Notes: a model not told the origin generated them from the letters alone. 36,048 nt of DNA from Nitrospirae bacterium JdFR-85 (GCA_002011745.1 MTOU01000033.1:1-36048), one strand, 5' to 3'; counted from the first letter of the stretch, positions 7,799 to 15,921 are shown. Translations and numbers: made by a program.

Positions 7799-8406
7799 TG
7801 TAGTAACCTCACAAATTTTTTAGTTTCTTCATCTATATTATATGCCCCGAGTATAGCTGACACCACAGCCACCCCGAAGGCACCTCTCTGTCGCACTTCC
7901 TCAACCCTATTTAAGGTTATACCTCCAAGGGCAAAAACAGGGATTGAGACTGCCCTGACCGCAGCCTCCAGCTTATCAAGCCCTTGAGCCTTGACACCAG
8001 GTTTTGAACTGGTCTCATAAACAGGACTAAAGGTTACAAAATCAGCACCCTCTACCTCTGCCCTTGCCGCCTCCTCAGGACTGTGAGCAGAATATCCTAT
8101 AAGAAACCCTCTGTCTCTAATCTTTCGGACTGCCTTAATTGGTATCCCCTTTGCACCGAGATGCACTCCATCAGCATCCACAGCCATGGCTATATCTGCC
8201 CTCTCATTTATAAATAATTTTGCCCCGTATCTTCTTGTCAGTTCTCTCATCCTGTACGCCATATCAAGCAGTGGCCTTGTCTGTAGATCCTTCTCTCTTA
8301 ACTGCACAGCCTTTATACCTGCTCTCAGGGCCTCTTCTACTGCATCAAAGAGAGACCTTTCTATTCTCTTTCTATCAGTAATAAGATAGGCCCTAAAATC
8401 TATCAT
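7795..8406 (-). CDS. thiE: Thiamine-phosphate synthase
   Basis: ThiE joins HMP pyrophosphate and thiazole phosphate to thiamine monophosphate. The 203-residue TIM-barrel protein shows VQLREKDLQTRPLL for pyrimidine pyrophosphate binding, FINERADIAMAVDADGVHLG, IGYSAHSPEEA, the FSPVYETSSKPG loop, and ALGGITLNRV near the C-terminus. It starts at ATG 8406 after GGAG, 14 bases beyond thiSG, and ends in an ATGA overlap with thiC. The HMP kinase ThiD is not present here, so it must be elsewhere or supplied by another enzyme. There is no sign of fusion or truncation. Confidence 0.97.
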   Translation of the reverse strand: MIDFRAYLITDRKRIERSLFDAVEEALRAGIKAVQLREKDLQTRPLLDMAYRMRELTRRYGAKLFINERADIAMAVDADGVHLGAKGIPIKAVRKIRDRGFLIGYSAHSPEEAARAEVEGADFVTFSPVYETSSKPGVKAQGLDKLEAAVRAVSIPVFALGGITLNRVEEVRQRGAFGVAVVSAILGAYNIDEETKKFVRLLQ

Positions 8407-8420
8407 CTATCTCCAGTCTT

Positions 8421-9395
8421 CTATGCTAACATCCCTTCCAAGGGACTACTCGCAGAGGCATAGAGTTTCTTTGGAATTCTACCCGCCTTGTATGCCAGTC
8501 TTCCAGCTATAACAGCATGTTTCATTGCCCTTGCCATCGAGATAGGGTCTTTGGCCCCGGCAATGCCTGTATTTATCAGAACAGCATCACACCCCAACTC
8601 CATAGCTATTGTAGCATCCGAAGCAGTACCTACTCCTGCATCCACAATAACAGGTACATCCACAGATTCTAAAATTATTTTTATATTGTAGGGATTTCTT
8701 ATCCCTAGTCCTGAACCGATCGGGGCACCAAGGGGCATAACTGCTGCTGCACCTGCATCAACCAGTCTTTTAGCAGTAACAGGATCGTCATTCGTATAGG
8801 GAAGTACAATAAAACCCTCTTTTGCGAGTATTTCTGTTGCCTCCAGTAGTCCACAGACATCAGGAAACAGGGTCTTCTCATCACCTATCACTTCCAGCTT
8901 TATCATGTCTGATATACCTGCCTCACGGGCAAGACGTGCATACCTCAATGCCTCTTCAACAGTATAACAGCCTGCTGTATTAGGAAGTATTTTGTACTTC
9001 TTTGGATCAATATAATCCAAGAGATTCGGAGACTTTCTGTCAAAGATATTAACCCTTCTTACTGCCACTGTTACACAGTCAGTTCCAGAGGCCTCAACAG
9101 CCCTTGCAGTTTCTTCAAAGTCCTTGTACTTTCCAGTTCCCACCCAGAGTCGAGATGAGAACTCTATTCCCCTTATTACCAGTTTGTCATCTTCCATTGT
9201 TCCTCCTCCTACAAAACTGACGACCTCTACTGTGTCGCCTTCTTTTATTGGAAACTTTTCATATTCAGCCTTCTTAACAATATGTAGGTTTACCTCAACA
9301 GCCACCCTTTCAGGATGTATCTTAAGCTCCTTCAGAAGCTCGGCTACTGTTGCTGCTTCTGTGTTGTATTCATTTCCATTCAGTTTTATCTTCAT
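8421..9395 (-). CDS. thiSG: ThiS-ThiG fusion: sulfur carrier protein plus thiazole synthase
   Basis: Residues 1-65 are ThiS ([13 protein letters not shown]..., [22 protein letters not shown]). Residues from about 67 are ThiG ([37 protein letters not shown] with the Schiff-base Lys, [25 protein letters not shown]). The frame is open throughout, so the ThiS C-terminal glycines, which must be free to carry thiocarboxylate, are buried in the fusion. The linker codons GTAGGAGGAGGAACAATG themselves form a Shine-Dalgarno before ATG 9197 ([10 protein letters not shown]), so a separate 258-residue ThiG may also be made. Fused ThiS/ThiG proteins are known in bacteria. First gene of the TPP-riboswitch operon. 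Confidence 0.95.
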   Translation of the reverse strand: MKIKLNGNEYNTEAATVAELLKELKIHPERVAVEVNLHIVKKAEYEKFPIKEGDTVEVVSFVGGGTMEDDKLVIRGIEFSSRLWVGTGKYKDFEETARAVEASGTDCVTVAVRRVNIFDRKSPNLLDYIDPKKYKILPNTAGCYTVEEALRYARLAREAGISDMIKLEVIGDEKTLFPDVCGLLEATEILAKEGFIVLPYTNDDPVTAKRLVDAGAAAVMPLGAPIGSGLGIRNPYNIKIILESVDVPVIVDAGVGTASDATIAMELGCDAVLINTGIAGAKDPISMARAMKHAVIAGRLAYKAGRIPKKLYASASSPLEGMLA

Positions 9396-9407
9396 TGTAA
9401 TACAAAT

Positions 9408-9438
9408 AAAAAAGCCGTATCCCTGGATGGTATACGGC
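9408..9438 (-). terminator. Intrinsic terminator of the TPP riboswitch
   Basis: On the minus strand GCCGTAT (9432-9438) and ATACGGC (9414-9420) pair perfectly around an 11-base loop and are followed by TTTTTT. The hairpin lies between the aptamer and thiSG, so ligand binding probably ends transcription rather than blocking translation. Confidence 0.88.
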
Positions 9439-9449
9439 CCTCCTTCCCT

Positions 9450-9546
9450 TTCCCTACGCCGGCATTACCCGGATCAGGTTCAAAGGGTCCCTCTGCACTC
9501 ACCATGAGCACAGAGGTTCTCAGGCTCAAAGGCCTCCCCCAGGGAA
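9450..9546 (-). ncRNA. TPP riboswitch aptamer (THI element)
   Basis: The minus strand carries the conserved TPP-binding core: CTGGGGGAGGCC at the 5' side, CTGAGA, then ACCCTTTGAACCTGATC, GGGTAATGCCGGCGTAGGGAA. A long P3-type stem (CCTCTG...CAGAGG with an inner GCTCA/TGAG) fills the variable arm. It precedes thiSG-thiE-thiC-KAS and is followed by a perfect terminator, so high thiamine pyrophosphate should shut the operon off, including the ketoacyl synthase. Confidence 0.97.
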
Positions 9547-9571
9547 TTTCACAAAATAACTCCTTTTTTCA

Positions 9572-9601
9572 AGTATAGATTATAAAAAAAACCTTTGTCA
9601 A
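9572..9601 (-). promoter_or_regulatory. Promoter of the thiamine operon
   Basis: A perfect TTGACA (9596-9601) and TATACT (9572-9577) are separated by 18 bases on the minus strand. The predicted start near 9565 is about 20 bases before the riboswitch aptamer. Confidence 0.75.
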
Positions 9602-9649
9602 ATTGTTCAGCCAGGAAGCCACTTTAAGTTTGAAGGTTTTCCTAAAAGC

Positions 9650-10348
9650 CTATCCCTGTATGCTTAGGTTGTTTATATACTGACGAAGTTTTATCACAGA
9701 GACCTGCCCAGGGGCCTTAGGTTCTCCCACTGCCCCAAAGGTAAAGAGGGAACCGATGAATGGAAAGAATATCCTGCTTATCAAGGACATCTTTCCCATG
9801 CAGAGTGTCACTACTCTCTGGGCATGATTAAGGGTAAATTGTGTCATCCTTTTTAGGTCTTCTACTTTATCAGCCATGACGGCTATTTTGACAATATCTG
9901 CTCCCTCAGAACTGGCTTTCATGTAGAGAGCTTCCATTTTATCCAATTCAGGCGTGCCACTGAAATCATGAAACGAAGCAATAAGGGTCTTCCTCTCATT
10001 TTTTACAATCTCTCTGACCTGATTAAATATCTCTGAAAGCATCTCAATATCAATCAACTCTGCCAGTGGAATGACTTTTTGAAAGAGAAAGAGTCTTTCT
10101 TTATTTGATAGTTTTACCATCCCACCCTCAGCATAATCTCTAATAGTAGCTATCAGTGGTTTTCCAAAATCTTGAGCCTTCCTGAATACGCTCTCAACCC
10201 CCTCTGGTGACAGATCTCTAAAGAGGTCAACCCTGAGTTCTATAATGTCTATATGTTCCAAGATCTGAGCATCTACCAAAGAAAGGTCTTTATCTGATAA
10301 AGAGGCTGCTATTGCGGGTCTTGAAAAACTGAGGGTACTATTTTCCAT
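9650..10348 (-). CDS. aroD: Type I 3-dehydroquinate dehydratase
   Basis: AroD dehydrates 3-dehydroquinate to 3-dehydroshikimate in aromatic amino-acid synthesis through a Schiff base. The 232-residue protein has IIELRVDLF with the conserved Glu/Arg, IATIRDYAEGG, catalytic His in ASFHDFSGTP (about residue 125), Schiff-base Lys in ADIVKIAVMA (about 153), and the C-terminal GEPKAPGQVSV that contacts substrate. It is last in a unit with the TPR and roadblock genes, 15 bases after the roadblock stop and with only a weak ribosome site. Other shikimate genes are not present. Co-transcription with signalling-type genes is unusual but may be only positional. Confidence 0.95.
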   Translation of the reverse strand: MENSTLSFSRPAIAASLSDKDLSLVDAQILEHIDIIELRVDLFRDLSPEGVESVFRKAQDFGKPLIATIRDYAEGGMVKLSNKERLFLFQKVIPLAELIDIEMLSEIFNQVREIVKNERKTLIASFHDFSGTPELDKMEALYMKASSEGADIVKIAVMADKVEDLKRMTQFTLNHAQRVVTLCMGKMSLISRIFFPFIGSLFTFGAVGEPKAPGQVSVIKLRQYINNLSIQG

Positions 10349-10363
10349 TTCAGATTTGGAAAC

Positions 10364-10726
10364 TCAGGTCTTAAATTCTTCTTCGATCCTGGGCACTACG
10401 CTTCTCAGCACAAACCTCGCTTTTCCATAATTACCATCAGGTCTTATAACAACAGTGATATAGTATTCATCTGTGATTTTTCTGGTGATTATTCCACAGG
10501 CCTCTGCAATTACTGCAAACTCTTTTGCCTTTCCAAGTTTGAGGTCTTCTGAGGCAACCTCAATATCCCTTATAAGGGTCGAGATTTCGGCTGACAGATC
10601 ATTGAAATCAATAAGATTCTCTACAGAATACTCTTCTACAGGGATACCATCAGCCGCGAGGATTATACAAGACACCGCCCCGTCAACTCTTTCTACTACC
10701 TCTTTAAGCGCCTCTGAAAAACTCAT
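10364..10726 (-). CDS. Roadblock/LC7-domain protein (MglB-like)
   Basis: The 120-residue protein is a single roadblock/LC7 domain. It has an N-terminal helix (FSEALKEVVERVDGAVSC), strand and turn ILAADGIPVEEY, a long helix (FNDLSAEISTLIRDIEVASEDL), then strands EFAVIAEACGIITRKI and EYYITVVIRPDGNYGKARF. Such domains dimerise and act on small Ras-like GTPases; MglB for MglA is the best known case. No GTPase gene is visible nearby. Its start lies inside the end of the TPR gene (22-base overlap) after AGAGG, so the two products are probably made together and may interact. The precise partner is unknown. Confidence 0.85.
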   Translation of the reverse strand: MSFSEALKEVVERVDGAVSCIILAADGIPVEEYSVENLIDFNDLSAEISTLIRDIEVASEDLKLGKAKEFAVIAEACGIITRKITDEYYITVVIRPDGNYGKARFVLRSVVPRIEEEFKT

Positions 10727-11774
10727 CCTGCCTCTTTTTTATTCCTGAAAGGAGTTGTTCAAGATTATTTATAAGTTGATCTGGATCTTTACCAAGGAAT
10801 CTTATATAATATCTTAATTCTTCAAATCTCTGACGGACCTTTCTGTTGTCAGGTTCTTTTTCGAGTATTTTCTGATAAATCTCAGCAGCATTGATGTATC
10901 TATCAGCCCTTATAAGCTCGTCCGCTTCAGAAAGCATAGATTCTACATCCTCAGGAAGTTCTCCAAATGGAAACACAGGACTTGGACCTTTGAATTCTTC
11001 TTTTTCTTCTTCAAAGGAAGTCTCCTCATATGTTTCTACAGATGCGAACATGGCACTACTGTCTGTTTCGACATTTCTGTCTTCAAACTTTTCAGGTTCA
11101 TGTATCTCTTCTTCCACAAATTGCGAGAATTCTTTATACTCCTCAAATGCCTTGTCTTCTTCCTCTGTCTCTACAAGGTCTTCTTCAGGTTCAGATATCT
11201 CCTCTGCCTCTGCAGCAGGCACCTCCTCAGCACCTCTAAACTCCTCTACTATTACTTCTTCATCCTCTTCTTTAATAGTTTCATCTACTGATGGTTGTAT
11301 CTCTTCCTCCTCCTCACCCTCTAAGGGGAATACATCCTCTGTCTCTACAAGGTCTTCTGCCTCCTGTTCAGGTGTCTCTGCTTTTAGTTGCTTTAGAATA
11401 CTAAGTGTCTCTTCATCTAAGGGATTTAACTCTATCACCTTCTCATAATGCAGCAGGGCCTTCTGAATATTACCAATATCCCTGTATATCTCTGCAAGCT
11501 TCTTATGGGCAAATAGATTATCAGGAATTATCTCAACAACCTTTTCAAATTCATCACGTGCCTTGTCTACCTCTCCCTTTTCAAGATAGATCTTACCCAG
11601 TGCAACCCTTGCACTGGTATAGTTCGGATGTTTCTCGAGCCCTTTTATAAGAACATCAATAGCCTCTTCATACATACCAGCCATTCGATACTCTTCTGCT
11701 AAGGGGACAAACAACTTAGAAGAAGGGTCCTTTTTAAGCCTTTCTTTCAGTTTTTCAATCTCTTCAAGGCCCAT
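10704..11774 (-). CDS. TPR protein with long acidic linker
   Basis: I place the start at ATG 11774, five bases after GGAGG; further upstream in-frame ATGs exist but lack spacing. The 356-residue protein has about three to four N-terminal tetratricopeptide repeats (roughly residues 10-135: AEEYRMAGMYEEAIDVLIKG, GKIYLEKGEVDKARDEFEKV, AEIYRDIGNIQKALLHYEKV). A 140-residue Glu-rich, probably disordered stretch follows, and then a C-terminal TPR (residues about 285-320, INAAEIYQKILEKEPDNRK). No signal peptide or membrane segment is evident, so it should be cytoplasmic. It overlaps the roadblock gene, suggesting a scaffold for a GTPase-control complex. That role is inference. Confidence 0.85.
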   Translation of the reverse strand: MGLEEIEKLKERLKKDPSSKLFVPLAEEYRMAGMYEEAIDVLIKGLEKHPNYTSARVALGKIYLEKGEVDKARDEFEKVVEIIPDNLFAHKKLAEIYRDIGNIQKALLHYEKVIELNPLDEETLSILKQLKAETPEQEAEDLVETEDVFPLEGEEEEEIQPSVDETIKEEDEEVIVEEFRGAEEVPAAEAEEISEPEEDLVETEEEDKAFEEYKEFSQFVEEEIHEPEKFEDRNVETDSSAMFASVETYEETSFEEEKEEFKGPSPVFPFGELPEDVESMLSEADELIRADRYINAAEIYQKILEKEPDNRKVRQRFEELRYYIRFLGKDPDQLINNLEQLLSGIKKRQDEFFRGA

Positions 11775-11837
11775 CATTACCTCCATTAACAAATAAAACA
11801 AAAAATGTCATTATACTGACAGAAGATGACACCATTT

Positions 11838-13028
11838 TTACGCCTTCTCTAATAAAGTTAAAGCATGGTTAAATATCTCTTCTGCACATTCTTCTTTGCT
11901 TATTAAGGGTAATTCTTTCACAGTATTTCTGTCAATAATAACTATCCTGTTCGTGTCCGTACCAAACCCTGAACCCTCTTCCAGGACATTATTAAACACA
12001 ATCATATCCATCCCTTTTTTCGCCATCTTTCTTTTTGCTCTTGCAATATTTGGGCCAGTTTCTGCAGAAAATCCTATTATAAATGGCCTCTTAGGCAAAG
12101 AAGAAACCGTTTTTATAATATCTACTGTTGGTTTTAATTTTAATGACTGCAAACGGTCTCTCTCGTACTTTTTATCTGAATATCTTTCTACAGTAAAGTC
12201 AGCTACTGCAGCTGCCATAACAAGAATATATGCATTCTTTATTGAACTGACCACAGCATCAAGCATCTGTTCTGCCGTCTCCACATAGATTGTCTCAACA
12301 CCATCGGGAGAGTTTATTTCTGTAGGACCAGTTATAAGAACCACCTCTGCCCCTCTCCTTCTGGCAACCCTTGCAATCGCATACCCCATTTTACCCGAAG
12401 ATCGGTTGGATATATACCTTATAGGATCGATTGGTTCCACTGTAGGTCCAGCAGTCACAACAATCTTCTTGCCTTTAAGGTCTTTGGGAGAAAGGGCATA
12501 CTTCAATGTCTCCACTATTCTTTCAACAGATGCCATCCTGCCTCTGCCTTTTTCACCACATGCAAGTATCCCTTCCTCAGGCACAACCTCTATGCAGCCT
12601 CTGTCTTTAAGAATCTGGATATTCCTCTTAACAGAAGGATGCTCATACATTCTCCAGTTCATCGCAGGCACCAGGATTACTGGACCCTTAAAGGCAAGAT
12701 AACTTAGAGTGACAATATTGTCTGCCATGCCCGAGGCCATTTTAGCAATAGTGTTTGCAGAGGCAGGGGCAATCAACAGGGCATCTGAGACAACAGCCAA
12801 TTCAATATGAGACAATGGTGCAGAGAATATATCAGTATAAACAGGATTGGAGGAAAGAGTCTGCAGTGTAAGGGGGGTTATAAACCTCTGTGCTGCCTCT
12901 GTCATTAAAACAGTAACAGATGCATCTTCCTCTTTTATCCTCTGTATGAGCTCTGCACTCTTGTAAGCTGCGATACCCCCCGTTACAGCAAGCAGAATCT
13001 TTTTATTCTTCAGAATCGAAGATTTCAT
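11838..13028 (-). CDS. coaBC: Phosphopantothenoylcysteine decarboxylase / phosphopantothenate-cysteine ligase
   Basis: CoaBC makes 4'-phosphopantetheine for coenzyme A. The N-terminal CoaC flavoprotein half shows KILLAVTGGIAAYKSAEL, the His of SHIELA, APASANTIAKMASGMADN, PAMNWRMYEHP and the substrate-lid Cys in ILACGEKGRGRM. The C-terminal CoaB half shows VVTAGPTVEPIDPIRYISNRSSGKMG, AAAVADF and KLKPTVDI. I choose ATG 13028, which overlaps the end of rpoZ by 26 bases; a longer frame to 13082 would add an unconserved N-terminus inside rpoZ. The order remA-gmk-rpoZ-coaBC is common in several bacterial phyla. At 396 residues the protein is full length. Confidence 0.96.
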   Translation of the reverse strand: MKSSILKNKKILLAVTGGIAAYKSAELIQRIKEEDASVTVLMTEAAQRFITPLTLQTLSSNPVYTDIFSAPLSHIELAVVSDALLIAPASANTIAKMASGMADNIVTLSYLAFKGPVILVPAMNWRMYEHPSVKRNIQILKDRGCIEVVPEEGILACGEKGRGRMASVERIVETLKYALSPKDLKGKKIVVTAGPTVEPIDPIRYISNRSSGKMGYAIARVARRRGAEVVLITGPTEINSPDGVETIYVETAEQMLDAVVSSIKNAYILVMAAAVADFTVERYSDKKYERDRLQSLKLKPTVDIIKTVSSLPKRPFIIGFSAETGPNIARAKRKMAKKGMDMIVFNNVLEEGSGFGTDTNRIVIIDRNTVKELPLISKEECAEEIFNHALTLLEKA

Positions 13029-13377
13029 CCGGTGAGATTGATTCTTCTTTGTCCTGCATATAGATCTGTAGATCCTTCTCAAGCTCTGTGAGATCCTCGG
13101 GTTCTCTCTCTTCTTCTCTCATCTCAAGGAGTTTTCTGATATCAAGTTTCTTCGCCTCTTCTTTTGCCTTTGCAGCCTCTTCACCAATAAGGAATTCCAG
13201 TTTGTTCTGTATAGCCTCTTCAAGGGCTATTGTTGTGACTTTTTTAGACTTTGTCTGTATATATGGTTCTACACCTGCAGCAAGCTCCTTAGCCCTCTGT
13301 GCAGCTATATTGACAAGCCTGAATCTACCATCAATCTTCTCCTCATCAAACTCAATAGGAAGAGAAATTATATCCAT
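13003..13377 (-). CDS. rpoZ: RNA polymerase omega subunit
   Basis: Omega helps assemble RNA polymerase by latching the beta-prime subunit. The 124-residue protein has the omega core in its first 65 residues: FRLVNIAAQRAKELAAG, then KVTTIALEEAIQNKLEF. The tail after residue 70 is long, charged and helical (KAKEEAKKLDIRKLLEMREE...) and ends DSEE, longer than the roughly 90-residue E. coli protein. It starts at ATG 13377 behind GGAGGTGAGAAG. It lies between gmk and coaBC, its usual place. Confidence 0.92.
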   Translation of the reverse strand: MDIISLPIEFDEEKIDGRFRLVNIAAQRAKELAAGVEPYIQTKSKKVTTIALEEAIQNKLEFLIGEEAAKAKEEAKKLDIRKLLEMREEEREPEDLTELEKDLQIYMQDKEESISPDEIFDSEE

Positions 13378-13403
13378 ACTCTTCTCACCTCCAAGATCGG
13401 TTT

Positions 13404-13420
13404 AGGCTACCATGTAGCCT
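13404..13420 (-). repeat. Perfect 7-bp inverted repeat between gmk and rpoZ
   Basis: AGGCTAC and GTAGCCT flank a three-base loop immediately after the gmk stop. On the coding strand no T-run follows, so it is not a terminator. It may be an intercistronic mRNA hairpin that protects the upstream message or separates translation of the two genes. Confidence 0.45.
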
Positions 13421-13422
13421 CT

Positions 13423-14028
13423 TTATTTAAGGAACTCCCTTTCTATGATTTTATGATCAATACGGTTAATACTCAGCCTCTTGGCTATAACGATTGAACG
13501 TAACTGCTCTACTGCTTCATCAACCCTAATATTAAATATAACATAATCATACATCTTGTAGTCACTAATCTCCTTCTTTGCCTGCTTCAGTCTTCTACGA
13601 ATCGTTTCCTCTGGGTCTGTACCTCTCTTTCTCAATCTTTCCTCAAGTGCCTTTAGAGAGGGAGGCAGAATAAAAATAAAAGTTGCTTCTATTCCAGAGT
13701 CTCTGATCTGTCTCGCTCCCTGGGTATCAATATCAAGGATAACATCTGTACCTGTATTAATTATTTCTTGAATGTACCTTTTGGAGGTCCCATAGAGGTT
13801 TCCATGAACCTCTGCCCACTCAAGAAATTCTCCTCTTCTGACCATCTCCATAAACTTCTCTTCACTCACAAAAAAATAGTCTCTTCCATCTTTCTCACCT
13901 TTCCTGGGTTCCCTGGTGGTATATGATACAGAATGTCTTATTCCTTCAGTTGTCTCAGTCAGCTTCTTACAAAGAGTTGTCTTTCCAGCACCAGAGGGTG
14001 CAGAAACAATAAATATAGAGCCTTTCAT
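13423..14028 (-). CDS. gmk: Guanylate kinase
   Basis: Gmk phosphorylates GMP to GDP. The 201-residue protein starts with IFIVSAPSGAGKTTLCKKL (P-loop) and has the GMP-binding segment SVSYTTREPRKGEKDGRDYFFVS, FLEWAEVHGNLYGTS, the VILDIDTQGARQIR strand, and the lid RKRGTDPEETIRRRL. The ATG at 14028 immediately follows the remA stop codon, so the two are tightly coupled. A conserved neighbour order (remA, gmk, rpoZ) supports the call. Nothing is unusual in length or motifs. Confidence 0.97.
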   Translation of the reverse strand: MKGSIFIVSAPSGAGKTTLCKKLTETTEGIRHSVSYTTREPRKGEKDGRDYFFVSEEKFMEMVRRGEFLEWAEVHGNLYGTSKRYIQEIINTGTDVILDIDTQGARQIRDSGIEATFIFILPPSLKALEERLRKRGTDPEETIRRRLKQAKKEISDYKMYDYVIFNIRVDEAVEQLRSIVIAKRLSINRIDHKIIEREFLK

Positions 14029-14313
14029 TTAGGTTTCTTTTTCTACAGAAACACTTTCTTCCTTGCCAGAGAATCTCTGGGTTATGGTTTCTGGTTGTAG
14101 TGCAGACAGCACTATATGATCACTATCCATAACAATTATTGACCGGGTCTTTCTACCCTCAGTTGCATCAATGAGCTTCCCCTTTTTCTTTGCCTCTTCT
14201 TTTAATCTTCTAAGGGGAGCAGAATTGGGAGATACTATAGCAATAACTCTTGAAGAAGACACTACATTCCCAAAACCAATATTTATCATTGCTGGAGCAG
14301 TATCACGCTTCAT
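14029..14313 (-). CDS. remA: RemA/DUF370 family protein
   Basis: The 94-residue protein has the DUF370 signature: [59 protein letters not shown]. In Bacillus, RemA is an octameric DNA-binding regulator of matrix genes; in other phyla its role is unknown, and the constant place before gmk suggests a conserved function. The start at ATG 14313 is set by AAGGAGGGTTA just upstream; an internal ATG before INIGFG would match the usual family start but lacks such a site. A TATAAT at 14343-14348 on this strand may be its -10 box, with no good -35. Confidence 0.9.
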   Translation of the reverse strand: MKRDTAPAMINIGFGNVVSSSRVIAIVSPNSAPLRRLKEEAKKKGKLIDATEGRKTRSIIVMDSDHIVLSALQPETITQRFSGKEESVSVEKET

Positions 14314-14466
14314 TAACCCTCCTTAAAAATTTTTTAGTCTTAATTATAGGTCTTATTAATTTTACCCTACCCAACCCCCTATTTACAATCTTTCGATTGT
14401 GAAAAAACAGAACTTCAGCGACATTGATATTATCTCTATACTTTGAATTCGAGTTAGACAGCAATC

Positions 14467-14922
14467 TTAAGGTTTTCTTTTCTCTTTTGAATCTATCATA
14501 ATAGTGACAGGACCATCATTTACAAGAGAAACCCTCATATACCTTCCAAAGACCCCTTCTAAGGTTTTTATCCCTTGTCCTCTAAGAGCTTTTATACATT
14601 TTCTATAAAGTTCTTCGGCCCTTTCAGGGGCTTCTGCATCATCAAAGGAAGGTCTTAATCCCTTGCGAGTCCTTGCAGCAAGGGTAAACTGAGATACAAC
14701 CAGAACCTCTCCCTCAATATCTATCAATGAGAGGTTCATCTTTCCTCTGTCATCCTCAAAAACTCTTAATCTCGGCACCTTTTTTACAATATAATCAAGG
14801 TCTTCCTCTGTATCACCTCTAAGGACGCCAAGAAAGAGGAGCAGCCCTCTTCCAATCCTTGAAACCACCTTCCCATCCACTTCAACCGAAGCAGATAAAA
14901 CTCTCTGAATAAGTGCCTTCAT
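14467..14922 (-). CDS. dtd: D-aminoacyl-tRNA deacylase
   Basis: Dtd removes D-amino acids (and glycine from tRNA-Ala) from mischarged tRNAs as a proofreading step. The 151-residue protein has the hallmark active-site motif SQFTL (about residues 79-83), the cross-subunit NDGPVTI motif near the C-terminus, and LRPSFDDAEAP. It is full length and begins MKALIQRVLSASVEVDG, a typical start. Its ATG follows directly on the stop codon of the upstream exported protein, so the two form a unit. No nearby tRNA-processing genes are visible. Confidence 0.96.
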   Translation of the reverse strand: MKALIQRVLSASVEVDGKVVSRIGRGLLLFLGVLRGDTEEDLDYIVKKVPRLRVFEDDRGKMNLSLIDIEGEVLVVSQFTLAARTRKGLRPSFDDAEAPERAEELYRKCIKALRGQGIKTLEGVFGRYMRVSLVNDGPVTIMIDSKEKRKP

Positions 14923-15261
14923 TTAGTATATAGAACGCACTCTCCCTGTTTTTCTGTCAAATATTATTCTGTCCACAACTCTACCGTCCTCGAGAATCTC
15001 AGCTATAACAAATCTACCCTCCGTTGATCTAATCACTGCCTTAAGATTCTTTTTCCCATAGTATGCTTCAAGGGCCTCAACAGCCTCTTTAATTGAGAGC
15101 ATCCTGGGACAGACACCATATCTGGTGCACCTGCGACAGAAATCACCATAAGGTGTAACAGGTCTGTCTCTCTGCCAGCCTGCTGCTGTTGCTGGAATAA
15201 ACATTGTCAGGATTACCAATACAATAAATAGTGACTTAAAGGACCCCTTTATATAACCCAT
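14923..15261 (-). CDS. Exported small protein with CxxC motif, unknown function
   Basis: The 112-residue protein starts with a positively charged end and a hydrophobic helix (SLFIVLVILTMFIPATAAG), a probable signal peptide cleaved after TAA or TAAG. The mature part opens with a Cys cluster, FCRRCTRYGVCP (C-x2-C-x5-C), and then a PepSY-like alpha/beta segment: SIKEAVEALEAYYGKKNLKA, FVIAEILEDGRVVDRIIFD. The Cys cluster may bind a metal or form disulfides; the rest suggests an inhibitor-like or binding fold. I do not recognise the family. Its stop abuts the dtd start. The ribosome site is weak. Confidence 0.7.
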   Translation of the reverse strand: MGYIKGSFKSLFIVLVILTMFIPATAAGWQRDRPVTPYGDFCRRCTRYGVCPRMLSIKEAVEALEAYYGKKNLKAVIRSTEGRFVIAEILEDGRVVDRIIFDRKTGRVRSIY

Positions 15262-15345
15262 AACCCAATTCTACTCAGAAAAGATGAAGAAATTATGAAC
15301 CTCTTACATTTTATCACAAAAAACCTCTAAGTGAGCGTTATTCAG

Positions 15346-15921
15346 CTAAATCGGTCTTCTAAGATAGAGATAGGCTCCCAATAGAAAAGGCTCAAACCTA
15401 ATAATCATATTATCAGTAAACTGCCATAAGAACTGCCATAAGAATATTCTAATAAAACTTTTGGATTCATATCCCCGGAGCATCATCACCCTTGTTATAT
15501 TCTCTCCTTCTAAAGAGAAAACATATATAAAATGTACTACAATTAGAAGGCATAACCCCTCAATATATACCCTAAAAAGTCTTTTGTGCTTTCTTTTAAG
15601 ATAAGAAAACATTGCTACCATAATTGCGAGACTGAGAGGGGTATTAAAAGTATATACCGATGTTTTCACATTTATCTCAATGGCAATTCTTGATCTAAAT
15701 CTCTCCGGGAAAAAAGACACTACTGTAGTGTCTCCTTTCTGTTTCATACCTATAACTTCAACATCTTTTAACATACTTATCAGATGAGAGGCTACTGTAG
15801 TGACGCCTTTTGCATAGAAATCCTTTGTTTTTATCCATATACCAAGAAATATAAAATAGGATATGAAGAAAATCAATCCAGTCTTAAGCAGTGGTCTGAG
15901 TGTGCTTTTCTTTTGTTGCAT
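15346..15921 (-). CDS. Exosortase H-associated membrane protein
   Basis: I place the start at ATG 15921 (MQQKKSTLRPLLKTG), which overlaps xrtH by 38 bases; a start at 15948 would extend further into it. The 191-residue protein has an N-terminal membrane helix (TGLIFFISYFIFLGIWI), a periplasmic region (FYAKGVTTVASHL, DTTVVSFFPERFRSRIAIEINV), and two or three further helices (LSLAIMVAMFSYL, LCLLIVVHFIYVFSL, plus a C-terminal hydrophobic WQFLWQFTDNMI region). XrtH genes are often followed by such an associated membrane protein; I infer that identity from position and architecture rather than a diagnostic motif. Its function in sorting is not known. Confidence 0.65.
   Translation of the reverse strand: MQQKKSTLRPLLKTGLIFFISYFIFLGIWIKTKDFYAKGVTTVASHLISMLKDVEVIGMKQKGDTTVVSFFPERFRSRIAIEINVKTSVYTFNTPLSLAIMVAMFSYLKRKHKRLFRVYIEGLCLLIVVHFIYVFSLEGENITRVMMLRGYESKSFIRIFLWQFLWQFTDNMIIRFEPFLLGAYLYLRRPI

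Noticed and set aside
10891-11448. Open frame of 185 codons rich in Ser on the plus strand
   Set aside because: It is the complement of the Glu-rich linker of the TPR protein (GAA/GAG read as TTC/CTC or TCT/TCC), a composition artefact.
14385-14400. Hairpin ACAATC/GATTGT between dtd and remA as a terminator
   Set aside because: The T-run lies on the wrong side for the minus-strand message, and the stem is only six pairs.
15290-15345. Terminator after the exosortase-associated gene, GGTTTTTT
   Set aside because: A T-run is present on the minus strand, but I cannot find a stable stem immediately before it.
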